Shown here in pieces: positions 9,257-17,901 of a DNA stretch of 64,000 nt (positions within the stretch are counted from its first letter, which is position 1; each line of letters begins with the position of its first letter). The notes under the pieces are model-generated. The model saw nothing but the letters and a program-made list of their open reading frames with translations, was not told the DNA's origin and searched no databases. Source of the stretch: Duganella levis. Lineage in GTDB: Bacteria > Pseudomonadota > Gammaproteobacteria > Burkholderiales > Burkholderiaceae_D. Position numbers and translations under genes: made by a program. The stretch is from positions 62,001 to 126,000 of the forward strand of contig NZ_WWCT01000005.1 of the NCBI RefSeq assembly GCF_009857605.1, in the 5' to 3' direction.

Positions 9257-10089
9257 CCTTTGGCCGCTGCCGCCAGCTGCTTCGAACGCAGGCGTTCGGC
9301 GCGGGCGATGTACAGGCTGGAGGCAATGACGCCGATCGATACCACCAGAATAGTCAGCGCCGCCACCGCATTCACGCGCGGATCGAGGCCAAGGCGCGCG
9401 CGCGAGAAGATCACGATCGGCATGGTCGATGAGCCAGGGCCGGACAGGAAAGCCGACAGCACCACGTCATCCAGCGACAGCGTAAACGTCAGCAGCCACG
9501 CGGAACCCAGGGCCTGCTTGATGTTCGGCAGCGTCACCAGGAAGAACACCTGGAACGGGCGGCAGCCCAGATCCATCGCCGCTTCTTCCAGCGACTTGTT
9601 CATCTCCTGCAAACGCGATTGCACCACCACCGTCGCATAGGCCATGCCCAGCAAGGTGTGGCCCAGCCAGATCGTCACCAGTCCGCGCTCCGGGAAGCCG
9701 AACATCTTCTGCACCGACACCAGCATCAGCAGCAGCGACAGGCCGATGATCACCTCCGGCATCACCAGCGGCGCGCTCACCATGCCGGTGAATAGCGTGC
9801 GGCCCTTGAAGCGCTGGTAGCGGTCCAGCACAAACGCAGCAAAGGTGCCAAGGATGACCGAGCCGCAGGCCGTAAGCAGCGCAATGCGCAGCGACAGCCC
9901 GAAGCCGCTGATGATCTCCGTGTCGCTGGCGAGCGCCGCATACCATTGCAGCGAGAAGCCGCTCCACACCATATCCTGGCGCGAGCTGTTAAACGAAAAC
10001 ACCACCAGCACCACGATGGGGATATACAGGAACAGGTAGCCCATCGACAGCCAGCCACGCCCGAACCAACGATGCAGGAACTGGGTCAT
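9253..10089 (-). CDS. potI: putrescine/polyamine ABC transporter permease PotI-like
   Basis: A 278-aa inner-membrane permease with about six transmembrane segments. The EAA loop reads 'EEAAMDLGCRPFQVFFLVTLPNI' (contact with the PotG ATPase). It begins with the typical PotI-type 'YLFLYIPIVVLVVFSFNSSR'. It forms a heterodimeric channel with PotH, whose TGA overlaps its ATG by 4 bp. Together with PotG it imports putrescine or a related polyamine. No PotF binding protein is encoded in this operon. Confidence 0.92.
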   Translation of the reverse strand: MTQFLHRWFGRGWLSMGYLFLYIPIVVLVVFSFNSSRQDMVWSGFSLQWYAALASDTEIISGFGLSLRIALLTACGSVILGTFAAFVLDRYQRFKGRTLFTGMVSAPLVMPEVIIGLSLLLMLVSVQKMFGFPERGLVTIWLGHTLLGMAYATVVVQSRLQEMNKSLEEAAMDLGCRPFQVFFLVTLPNIKQALGSAWLLTFTLSLDDVVLSAFLSGPGSSTMPIVIFSRARLGLDPRVNAVAALTILVVSIGVIASSLYIARAERLRSKQLAAAAKG

Positions 10090-10997
10090 TTGCGCGCCTC
10101 CTGGTCTGCCTTGTATTTATTGAAGATCGCCATCGGCACCAGAATGAACAGGATCACCACCACCGTCACGGCGGACGCCAGCGGCCAATCGTTATTGGTA
10201 AAGAATTCGTCCCACAGCTGGCGGCCAATCATCAGCGTCTCCGGGCCGCCCAGCAGCTCGGGAATCACGTACTCGCCCACCGCTGGGATGAACACCAGCA
10301 TGGTGCCGGCAATGATGCCGGACTTCGACAGCGGCACGGTGATGCGCCAGAAGGTCTGCCATGGCGTCGCGCCCAGGTCGGCCGCCGCTTCCAGGAAGCG
10401 CACGTCCATCTTCACCAGGTTGGCGTACAGCGGCAGGATCATGAATGGCAGATACGCGTACACCATGCCGATGATCAGCGAGAACTGGGTGTTCATCAGG
10501 TGCAGCGGCTCCGAGATGACGCCGAGATTCAGCAGGAAGCTGTTGAGTATCCCGTTGTTGGCCAGGATGCCCTTCCACGCGTAGATGCGCAGCAGGAAGG
10601 AGGTCCAGAACGGCATCATCACCAGCATCAGCAGCACCGGACGCGCGGCCGGCTTGGCGCGCGCCATGAAGTAGGCGAACGGATAGCCGATGAAGAGGCA
10701 CAGCGCCGCCGTGATCGCGGCGAACTTGAGCGAGTTCAGATACGTCAGCGCATACAGCTCGTCCTGCGCGATGAACAGGTAGTTGGCGATCTTGATCTTC
10801 AGCGTCAGCACGCCGTCAGCCATTGTCATCAGGGTGCCGAACGGGCTGCCGTCGCCGCTGTCCAGATCCGCGAAGCTGATGCGCAGCACGATCAGGAACG
10901 GAATCAGGAAAGCAAAGGTCAGGTACAGGAACGGCACGGCGATCACCGTCGCGCGTCCCGGATTCTTGAACAGGTTCTTGAGGTAGTTCATGCCCAT
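10086..10997 (-). CDS. potH: putrescine/polyamine ABC transporter permease PotH-like
   Basis: A 303-aa permease with six predicted membrane segments and an EAA loop 'LEAAADLGATPWQTFWRITVPLS'. It pairs with PotI. An upstream in-frame start at 11042 would add an Arg-rich stretch that overlaps potG and is unlikely. The ATG at 10997 (MGMNYLKNLF) has AAGG about 5 bp upstream; the ATG at 10991 is the alternative. It follows potG by 5 bp and overlaps potI by 4 bp, giving a compact potG-potH-potI unit next to two polyamine-degradation gene sets. Confidence 0.92.
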   Translation of the reverse strand: MGMNYLKNLFKNPGRATVIAVPFLYLTFAFLIPFLIVLRISFADLDSGDGSPFGTLMTMADGVLTLKIKIANYLFIAQDELYALTYLNSLKFAAITAALCLFIGYPFAYFMARAKPAARPVLLMLVMMPFWTSFLLRIYAWKGILANNGILNSFLLNLGVISEPLHLMNTQFSLIIGMVYAYLPFMILPLYANLVKMDVRFLEAAADLGATPWQTFWRITVPLSKSGIIAGTMLVFIPAVGEYVIPELLGGPETLMIGRQLWDEFFTNNDWPLASAVTVVVILFILVPMAIFNKYKADQEARK

Positions 10998-11002
10998 CTG
11001 CC

Positions 11003-12130
11003 TTAGCTGGTCAGCACGACGACGTCGGCGCCGTCCCACCATGCGTAGACGCGCTGGTCGCGCTTGAGCGCCGCATCGTCATGGCGCGCCGCGTTGGTGC
11101 GCGAGACCTTCACCACCATGCCGCCGTCCAGCGTGATGTGGTAGCTGGTTTCGTTACCGAAGTAGGAAACGCCGGTGATCACGCCCTGCACGCAGTTGTA
11201 GCCATGTTCGGCCGCCGTGGCACGCTGCTCCAGCGTCGGCGCCTCGGCCTGCACGGCGATCTTTTCCGGCCGCACGGCGACCGAGACCGGCATTCCCATG
11301 GTGCCGGTAATGCCGTGGGTGATGTAATGCTTGCCCTCCGGCGTATCGATAATCACGTGGTCCGGCTCATCTTCCGTCACGCTGCCGTTGAACAGATTGA
11401 CGCTGCCGATAAAGTCGGCGACGAAGCGGCAGTTCGGCGTTTCGTAAATATCGGCCGGCGCGCCGACCTGCAGGATGCGGCCCGCGCTCATGACGGCGAT
11501 GCGGGTGGCCATGCTCATGGCTTCGTCCTGGTCGTGGGTGACCATCACGCAGGTCACGCCCACTTCCTCGATGATGCTGACCAGTTCCATCTGCGTGCGT
11601 TCGCGCAGCTTCTTATCCAGCGCGCCAAGCGGCTCGTCCAGCAGCAGCAACTGCGGACGCTTGGCCAGCGACCGCGCCAGCGCCACGCGCTGCTGCTGTC
11701 CGCCGGACAGCTGGTGCGGCTTGCGTTTGGCGTAATCAGTCAATTGGACCAGCGCCAGCATCTTCTCGACGCGCGCGGCGATTTCGTCCTTCGGCAGGCC
11801 GTCGCGGCGCAGGCCGAAGGCGATGTTGTCCCATACCGACAGGTGCGGGAACAGCGCGTACGACTGGAACATCATATTGATCGGGCGCTGGTACGGCGGC
11901 ACGCTGACGATGTCCTGGCCCGCCAGCGTGATGCTGCCGGTGGTCGGCGTTTCAAAGCCGGCCAGCATGCGCAACAGGGTGGACTTGCCGCAGCCCGAGC
12001 TGCCCAGCAGTGCGAAGATTTCGCCCTTGTTGATCGCCACCGATACGTCATTGACGGCACGGACGCCATCGAATTCCTTAACCAGGTTGCGGATCAGGAG
12101 GAAAGGTTCAGCAGCTCGCTCTATGGTCAT
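11003..12130 (-). CDS. potG: putrescine/polyamine ABC transporter ATP-binding protein PotG-like
   Basis: A 375-aa ABC ATPase. Walker A is 'GSSGCGKST', the Q loop is in 'MMFQSYALFPHLSVWDNIAFGL', the signature is 'LSGGQQQRVALARSLA', Walker B is 'LLLLDEPLGALD', and the switch His is in 'VMVTHDQDEAMSMA'. A C-terminal TOBE-like region (about residues 285-370) is typical of the PotA/PotG type. It energises PotH/PotI. It is the first gene of the pot unit, 54 bp downstream of the second puuA-like gene on the same strand, with an AT-rich spacer. Confidence 0.93.
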   Translation of the reverse strand: MTIERAAEPFLLIRNLVKEFDGVRAVNDVSVAINKGEIFALLGSSGCGKSTLLRMLAGFETPTTGSITLAGQDIVSVPPYQRPINMMFQSYALFPHLSVWDNIAFGLRRDGLPKDEIAARVEKMLALVQLTDYAKRKPHQLSGGQQQRVALARSLAKRPQLLLLDEPLGALDKKLRERTQMELVSIIEEVGVTCVMVTHDQDEAMSMATRIAVMSAGRILQVGAPADIYETPNCRFVADFIGSVNLFNGSVTEDEPDHVIIDTPEGKHYITHGITGTMGMPVSVAVRPEKIAVQAEAPTLEQRATAAEHGYNCVQGVITGVSYFGNETSYHITLDGGMVVKVSRTNAARHDDAALKRDQRVYAWWDGADVVVLTS

Positions 12131-12184
12131 GTTATTAAAAGGGTAAAATAATATTTGCCAAACCGGTGATTATAAAGGTAGTGA

Positions 12185-13555
12185 TCAAACGTGGAGCAAC
12201 AAGTGTTCCCGCTCCCACGGCGAGATCACCGTCATGAATTCCTGATGTTCCAGCTCCTTGATGGCCGCGTAGACATCGATGAAGCGCTCGCCCAGTACTT
12301 CGCGCAGCCGGTCTTCCCGGTGCAACAGCTGCAGCGCCTCCGGCAGGCCTTGCGGCAGTTCGTAGAAGTGGTCGTAGGCGCTGCCGGTGTACATCGGCGT
12401 CGGCTCCAGCTGGTCGACCAGGCCAAGATAGCCGCAGGCCAGCGTCACGGCCATGGCCAGATAAGGATTAGCATCGGCGCCGATGATGCGGTTCTCGACC
12501 CGCCGCTGCTCGACGCCAGAAATCGGAATGCGGAAACCCACGGTGCGGTTGTCCATGCCCCACTGGACGTTGATCGGCGCCGCCGTGTGGCGCACGATGC
12601 GCCGGTACGAATTGACATACGGTGCCAGGATCGCCATCGCCGACGGCGTATAGCGCTGCAAGCCGCCGATGTAGTGGCGGAACTGCGGCGACGGCGAGCC
12701 ATCCGCGAGACTGAAGATATTGCGGCCGGTGGCGGCGTCACTCACGCTCTGGTGCACATGCATCGCCGATCCGGGTTCGCCAGCCATCGGCTTGGCCATG
12801 AAGGTGGCGTACATATGGTGCTTCAGCGCCGCTTCGCGCAAGGTGCGCTTGAAGTAGAACACGTTGTCGGCCAGCGCCATGGCGTCGCCGTGCTGGAAGT
12901 TGAGACCCATCTGGCCGGCGCCGGTTTCGTGGATCAGCGTATCGACGTCGAGATTCATCAGCGCGCAGTAGTCGTAGATATCCTCGAACAGCGGATCGAA
13001 TTCGTTGACGGCGTCAATGCTGTAGACCTGGCGCGTGGTTTCGGCGCGGCCGCTTCGGCCCACCGGCGCGCGCAACGGCAGGTCGGGATCGATGTTCTTC
13101 TCGGTGAGGTAGAACTCCAGCTCCGGCCCCACCACCGGCTTCCAGCCCTTGTCCGCATACAGTTTAAGCACGCGGCGCAGCACGGAGCGCGGCGCGAAAT
13201 CCACCAGCGTGCCGTCGGCGAAGTAGCAATCGTGGATCACCTGCGCGGTAGGGTCGATGGCCCAGGGGACGGTGGTGATGCTGCCGGGGTCCGCGCGCAG
13301 GATCATGTCGCGGTCGGTGTTGGAGATGGCGCGGTCATAGGCCGCGTTCTCGGTCGGGTAGTTGCCGGTGACGGTCATGCCCAGCACCGCCTCGGGAATC
13401 CGCATGCCGCGGTCCTGCGTGAATTTGGCGCGCGGCAGGATCTTCCCGCGCGCTACACCCGTCAAGTCGGGCACCAGGCATTCAATTTCGGTGACCCGGT
13501 TATCGTTGAGCCACTGGTCCATATCAGCATCGGAGAAGTTTTCACGGATAGACAT
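12185..13555 (-). CDS. gamma-glutamylputrescine synthetase paralogue (GS family)
   Basis: A 456-aa glutamine-synthetase-like ligase, same length as the copy at 4382-5752 and matching it over most of its length. Differences are scattered: 'FTQDRGM' versus 'FTQERGM', and 'NFQHGDAMALADNVFYFKR' versus 'NFLHGEPLGLADKVFFFKR'. Catalytic motifs 'GPELEFYL', 'SAMHVHQSV', 'NSYRRIVRHTAAP' and 'NRTVGFRIP' are intact. The changes around the substrate region may mean a different polyamine is used. It is followed by potGHI, so uptake and glutamylation may be co-expressed. The gene upstream, nasA, belongs to nitrate assimilation and is probably a separate unit reading through. Confidence 0.88.
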   Translation of the reverse strand: MSIRENFSDADMDQWLNDNRVTEIECLVPDLTGVARGKILPRAKFTQDRGMRIPEAVLGMTVTGNYPTENAAYDRAISNTDRDMILRADPGSITTVPWAIDPTAQVIHDCYFADGTLVDFAPRSVLRRVLKLYADKGWKPVVGPELEFYLTEKNIDPDLPLRAPVGRSGRAETTRQVYSIDAVNEFDPLFEDIYDYCALMNLDVDTLIHETGAGQMGLNFQHGDAMALADNVFYFKRTLREAALKHHMYATFMAKPMAGEPGSAMHVHQSVSDAATGRNIFSLADGSPSPQFRHYIGGLQRYTPSAMAILAPYVNSYRRIVRHTAAPINVQWGMDNRTVGFRIPISGVEQRRVENRIIGADANPYLAMAVTLACGYLGLVDQLEPTPMYTGSAYDHFYELPQGLPEALQLLHREDRLREVLGERFIDVYAAIKELEHQEFMTVISPWEREHLLLHV

Positions 13556-13598
13556 GCGCGCACTCCATTTTGCTGTCGACAGGTCTAGCTTACCATAA

Positions 13599-16322
13599 TC
13601 ACAACCTTATTTCTTCTGCCTCCACGCGTGTCTGCACCAGGATCTTCTTGATCTCCGGGACGCAGGAACCGCAATTGCCGCCGGCTTTCAGGCAAGCCGT
13701 CACTTCCGGCACGGTCTTCAGGTCTTTCTCGATGATGGCATTGCAGATGGTGTTGCGGCCGACGCCGAAGCATGAGCACACGGTGGGCCCGGTATCCGCC
13801 CCCTTCTCCACCGGCATGCCGACCAGCAGGCCGACACGATCGATCTCGCTGAGCTGCTCCTTGGCGAACAGGCTGGCCAGCCACGCGCGCGACGGCATGT
13901 CCTGGCGCGGCGACAGGAAGATACACTGCGCGATGCGGTCGTCCACCACGTGCACTGCGCGGTACACGCCGGCGGTCTTGTCTTCGTATTCCAGCCAGTC
14001 GGCATCCAGATCCTCCACGCCCAGCAGCGCGCGCGCCCATGCGGCATGGTCCTTGATGGTGTTGCGGCCGGCCAGCTCGTAGCGCGCAAACTCGCGGCCC
14101 TGGATGCGGGTCCAGTGGGCGATGCTGTCGAGGTTCACCTCATCGCGGCTCAGGATGAAGCCATGCCAGTTGACGCGGAACTGCTCGACGCGCACCGGCG
14201 TGTGCTTGAATTCAGGCTCGCCGGACACCGGATCGACCACCGGATTGACTACAGCACCCACGCGCGCATCGGATGCGGTCTGGCCGCTCCAGTGGATCGG
14301 AATGAACACGCTGCCGCGCGGGATGCCGCCACCATGCTGCACCCGCGCCACCATCGCGCCCCATTCGGACGTCACGCGCGCCAGTTCGCCCTCTTTCACG
14401 CCGCTGAGCAGCGCATCTTGCGGATGCATGTCGACGAAAGATTCGGCAATGTGATCGGCCAGCGTGGCGGATTTGCCGGTGCGGGTCATGGTATGCCACT
14501 GGTCGCGCACGCGGCCGGTGTTAAGCGACAGCGGATAGTCTTCGCTGACGGCGTGGCGCGGCAGGCGCGGCGCAGTGGCGATGAAGCGCGCCTTGCCGTC
14601 GGCATGGGCGAACACGCCATCCTTGAACAGGCGGACTTCCGTCTGCAACTCACCGGCGGCGTTGCGGCGAACCGGCCACTGCACCGGTTCCAGGTCATCG
14701 TACTCGCGCTGATTGAGGCCGGCCAGGCCGGACATATCGAACGCGCGCGGCACGTCGCCGATGGCGTTGCGGAAGCCGCTCAGGCGCGCATGTTCATCGA
14801 ACACGCCGTGCTGGCCGCAGAAATCGAAACCGGTGTAGCCCATGCGCTGCGCGAACAGCGACAGGATCTGCCAGTCCGGCAGCGCCTCGCCCGGCGCTTG
14901 CAGAAAGGCGCGCTGGCGCGAAATGCGGCGCTCGGAGTTGGTGACGGTGCCGTCCTTCTCGCCCCAGCCCAGTGCCGGCAGCAGCACGTCGGCGTAGGCG
15001 GTGGTGTCGGTGTCCTGCATGATGTCGGACGAGATCACCAGTTCGCACTTATCCAGCGCGCGGCGCACCTGGTCGGCATCCGGCATGCTGACCACGGGAT
15101 TGGTGGCGATCACCCACACCGACTTGACCTTGCCCTCTTCAATCGCCTTGAACAGGTCCACCGCTTTCAAGCCGCCCTTGTCGGCGATGGCCGGCGATTC
15201 CCAGAAGGTCTGCACCACGTCGCGGTGCTCGGCGCGTTCCAGGTCCATGTGCGCGGCCAGCATATTGGCCAGGCCGCCCACTTCGCGGCCACCCATGGCG
15301 TTGGGCTGGCCGGTGATCGAGAACGGTCCCATGCCCGGCTTGCCGATACGGCCGCCGATCAGGTGGCAGTTGATGATGGCGTTGGCCTTGTCGGTGCCGG
15401 CCGACGACTGATTGACGCCCATCGAGTAAGCGGTGATGGTCTTGGCGGTGGCGGCAAACAGTTCGTAGAACTCCAGCAGCAGCGGCAGTTCGATGCGGCA
15501 GATTTTCGCCACCACGGCGGGATCGGCGCAATCGGCGTTGGCCACGTCCAGCGCGGCGTCGAAGCCGTTGGTATGCTCGCCGATGAAGCGCGGATCGACC
15601 GCGCCGATGCGCGACAGATAACTCAGCAAGCCATTGAACAGCCACACATCGGTGCCCGCCTTGACCGGCAGGTGCAGGTCGGCCAGCTCGCAGGTGGCAG
15701 TGCGGCGCGGATCGATCACCACCAGCTTCATCTCGGGCCGCGCTTCCTTGGCCTTCAGGATGCGCTGGAACAGGATCGGATGGCACCACGCGGTGTTGGA
15801 CCCCACCAGCACCACCATGTCGGCCAGTTCCAGGTCGTCGTAGCAGACCGGTACCAGGTCTTCGCCGAACGCGCGCTTATAGCCCGCCACGGCGGACGAC
15901 ATGCACAGGCGCGAGTTGGTGTCGATGTTGGCGCTGCCGACGTAACCCTTCATCAGCTTATTGGCGACGTAGTAGTCTTCCGTCAGCAGTTGGCCGGAGA
16001 CGTACAGCGCCACCGCATCCGGCCCATGCTCGGCGATGATGTCCTTCCACGCATCGGCGACTTTGCCCAGTGCGTCGTCCCACGACACGCGCCGCAGGCC
16101 ATCGGCCTCGCGCACCTGTGGGTACAGCAGACGGCCTTCCAGCCCGACAGTCTCGCCCAGCGTGGAACCTTTCACGCACAGGCGCCCCTTGTTCGCCGGG
16201 TGCAGCTTGTCGCCGGCGATAGCGAACGTGCCATCGTCCCGGGGTGTGGCCTGCACGCCGCAGCCCACGCCGCAGTATGCGCAAGTAGTACGGATGGCCA
16301 AATGGTCGGTGGACAGGTTCAA
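13599..16322 (-). CDS. nasA: assimilatory nitrate reductase catalytic subunit with C-terminal BFD [2Fe-2S] domain
   Basis: A 907-aa cytoplasmic molybdopterin oxidoreductase reducing nitrate to nitrite. The N-terminal [4Fe-4S] motif is 'CAYCGVGCG' with the fourth Cys in 'GRLCVKG'. The Mo-bis-MGD domains follow ('YSMGVNQSSAGTDKANAI', 'GQPNAMGGREVGG'). The C-terminus has a BFD-like [2Fe-2S] domain, 'CSCFGVGRN' followed by 'GGNCGSCVPEIKKIL'. The TTG at 16322 (MNLSTDHLAIRTT) has AAGGA 6 bp upstream and starts 10 bp after the preceding stop. The longer TTG start at 16364 would overlap the reductase gene. It is the last gene of the narK-nirB-nirD-reductase-nasA operon. Confidence 0.93.
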   Translation of the reverse strand: MNLSTDHLAIRTTCAYCGVGCGVQATPRDDGTFAIAGDKLHPANKGRLCVKGSTLGETVGLEGRLLYPQVREADGLRRVSWDDALGKVADAWKDIIAEHGPDAVALYVSGQLLTEDYYVANKLMKGYVGSANIDTNSRLCMSSAVAGYKRAFGEDLVPVCYDDLELADMVVLVGSNTAWCHPILFQRILKAKEARPEMKLVVIDPRRTATCELADLHLPVKAGTDVWLFNGLLSYLSRIGAVDPRFIGEHTNGFDAALDVANADCADPAVVAKICRIELPLLLEFYELFAATAKTITAYSMGVNQSSAGTDKANAIINCHLIGGRIGKPGMGPFSITGQPNAMGGREVGGLANMLAAHMDLERAEHRDVVQTFWESPAIADKGGLKAVDLFKAIEEGKVKSVWVIATNPVVSMPDADQVRRALDKCELVISSDIMQDTDTTAYADVLLPALGWGEKDGTVTNSERRISRQRAFLQAPGEALPDWQILSLFAQRMGYTGFDFCGQHGVFDEHARLSGFRNAIGDVPRAFDMSGLAGLNQREYDDLEPVQWPVRRNAAGELQTEVRLFKDGVFAHADGKARFIATAPRLPRHAVSEDYPLSLNTGRVRDQWHTMTRTGKSATLADHIAESFVDMHPQDALLSGVKEGELARVTSEWGAMVARVQHGGGIPRGSVFIPIHWSGQTASDARVGAVVNPVVDPVSGEPEFKHTPVRVEQFRVNWHGFILSRDEVNLDSIAHWTRIQGREFARYELAGRNTIKDHAAWARALLGVEDLDADWLEYEDKTAGVYRAVHVVDDRIAQCIFLSPRQDMPSRAWLASLFAKEQLSEIDRVGLLVGMPVEKGADTGPTVCSCFGVGRNTICNAIIEKDLKTVPEVTACLKAGGNCGSCVPEIKKILVQTRVEAEEIRL

Positions 16323-16332
16323 AGCGATTCCT

Positions 16333-17547
16333 TCAGGCGGCCCGGCTGGACAAGGCTTCGCCAAATAACAGGGTTTGACGGATAGGCGTGATATCGCTGC
16401 GGTTCTGGATCAGGTTGAAATACCACGGACCGTCCTTGACGTCGCCATACAGCACGGCGCCGGTGACGCGGCCGTCCTTGATCACAAGCCGCTTGTAAAC
16501 GCCGCGGCGCGCATCGCGCAGTACCAGGTCTTCGCTGCCTTCGCCGCCGATAAAATCACCCACCGAATACAGATCGACGCCAGTCACCTTCAGGCGCGTC
16601 GGCGAGGTTTTCTGCACATAGCGGCGCACGCCGGCGCCGGCCAGATGCGCGCCACAGACGCGGGCCTGGTCCCAGATCGGCGCCACCAGGCCGAAGGTGG
16701 CGCTGCGGTGCTGCACGCATTCGCCAACGGCATAGACGCGCGGGTCGTAGGTTTGCAGCGTATCGTCCACCACGATGGCGCGTTCGCAGTGCAGGCCCGC
16801 CGCCTTGGCCAGTTCGATATTCGGACGCACGCCGGCGGTCATCACCACCAGGTCCGCCGGGATCTCGGAGCCGTCCTTGAAGCGTACACCGGTCACGCGG
16901 TCCGGGCCGAGAATCGAGTCGGTCTGCGCACCCATCATGAATTTCAGGCCCTTCGCTTCCAGCGCTTTTTGCAACAGCGAGGCAGCGGGTTTGTCGAGCT
17001 GCTGGTTCATCAGCGCGTCGGTCACGTGGACCACGGTCACGTTCATGCCCTGGCGTTGCAGGCCGTTGGCCGCTTCCAGCCCAAGCAGGCCGCCGCCGAT
17101 CACCACCGCGTTGCGATGATTGCGCGCCATGGCCAGCATGTTCTCCACGTCCTGGATATCGCGGAAGGCCAGCACACCGTTCAGCTGGTGGCCCGGCACC
17201 GGAATGATGAAGGGCTTGGAGCCGGTGGCGATCAGCAGGCGGTCGTAGCGCACTTCCAGCCCGGACTTGGCGCGCACGATGCGCTGGCGGCGGTCGATAT
17301 GCTCGACCGGATCGCCGGCATGCAGCGTAATCCCATGCTGCACATACCACTCGCGGGTGTTGAGCATGATGTCTTCCATGCTCTTCTCGCCCGCCAGCAC
17401 CGGCGACAGCAGGATGCGGTTGTAGTTACCATGCGGCTCGGCGCCGAACACGGTGATGTCGTACATATCCGGCGCCAACTTGTACAGCTCCTCGACCGTG
17501 CGCATGCCGGCCATGCCGTTGCCGATGACGACCAGTGCGGGTTTCAC
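16333..17547 (-). CDS. NAD(P)/FAD-dependent oxidoreductase, nitrate reductase electron-transfer (NasB-like) subunit
   Basis: A 404-aa flavoprotein of the pyridine nucleotide-disulfide reductase fold, equivalent to the N-terminal FAD/NAD(P) part of NirB. The FAD loop is 'VVIGNGMAGMRTVEEL', the NAD(P) loop is 'AVVIGGGLLGLEAANGL', and the second FAD motif is 'YAVGECVQHRSATFGLVAP'. No siroheme or BFD domain follows, so it probably passes electrons from NAD(P)H to NasA, whose BFD domain could receive them. The GTG start at 17547 overlaps the nirD stop (GTGA). The more distal start at 17622 would run deep into nirD and is rejected. Confidence 0.85.
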   Translation of the reverse strand: MKPALVVIGNGMAGMRTVEELYKLAPDMYDITVFGAEPHGNYNRILLSPVLAGEKSMEDIMLNTREWYVQHGITLHAGDPVEHIDRRQRIVRAKSGLEVRYDRLLIATGSKPFIIPVPGHQLNGVLAFRDIQDVENMLAMARNHRNAVVIGGGLLGLEAANGLQRQGMNVTVVHVTDALMNQQLDKPAASLLQKALEAKGLKFMMGAQTDSILGPDRVTGVRFKDGSEIPADLVVMTAGVRPNIELAKAAGLHCERAIVVDDTLQTYDPRVYAVGECVQHRSATFGLVAPIWDQARVCGAHLAGAGVRRYVQKTSPTRLKVTGVDLYSVGDFIGGEGSEDLVLRDARRGVYKRLVIKDGRVTGAVLYGDVKDGPWYFNLIQNRSDITPIRQTLLFGEALSSRAA

Positions 17548-17891
17548 AGGCCGACCCAGACTTTGCCGTCGGCGATACGGGCAGGATAGGTGCCCACCGA
17601 ATGCTCCGGCGCTTCCACGCACTCGCCGGTTTGCAGGTCGAAGTGCTGCTTGTAGATCGGCGAGGCGACCACGATACGCTCGCCCAGCGAACCGACCAGG
17701 CCACGCGACAGCACCGACGCTTCCGAATTCGGATCATAGTTATCGATGGCGAACACGCGCGGGCCGCCATCGTCGACGTGGAACACGGCGACCTGCGCGT
17801 CGTTCAGCAACGCGCACACGCCGGTGTTGGGGACGATGTCGTCCAGGTTGCAGACGGCGATCCAGTTATCGGTTTGAATATCACGATGCAT
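17544..17891 (-). CDS. nirD: nitrite reductase (NADH) small subunit NirD
   Basis: A 115-aa Rieske-fold protein lacking the Cys/His cluster ligands, as is normal for NirD. Recognisable are 'WIAVCNLDDIVPNTGVCALL', 'RVFAIDNYDPNSEASVLSRG' and 'GECVEAPEHSVGTYPARI'. It partners NirB in reducing nitrite to ammonium in the cytoplasm. An AGGAG ribosome site precedes the ATG. It starts 10 bp after nirB ends and its stop overlaps the start of the FAD reductase gene. Confidence 0.95.
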   Translation of the reverse strand: MHRDIQTDNWIAVCNLDDIVPNTGVCALLNDAQVAVFHVDDGGPRVFAIDNYDPNSEASVLSRGLVGSLGERIVVASPIYKQHFDLQTGECVEAPEHSVGTYPARIADGKVWVGL

Positions 17892-17901
17892 TATCTTCTC
17901 C

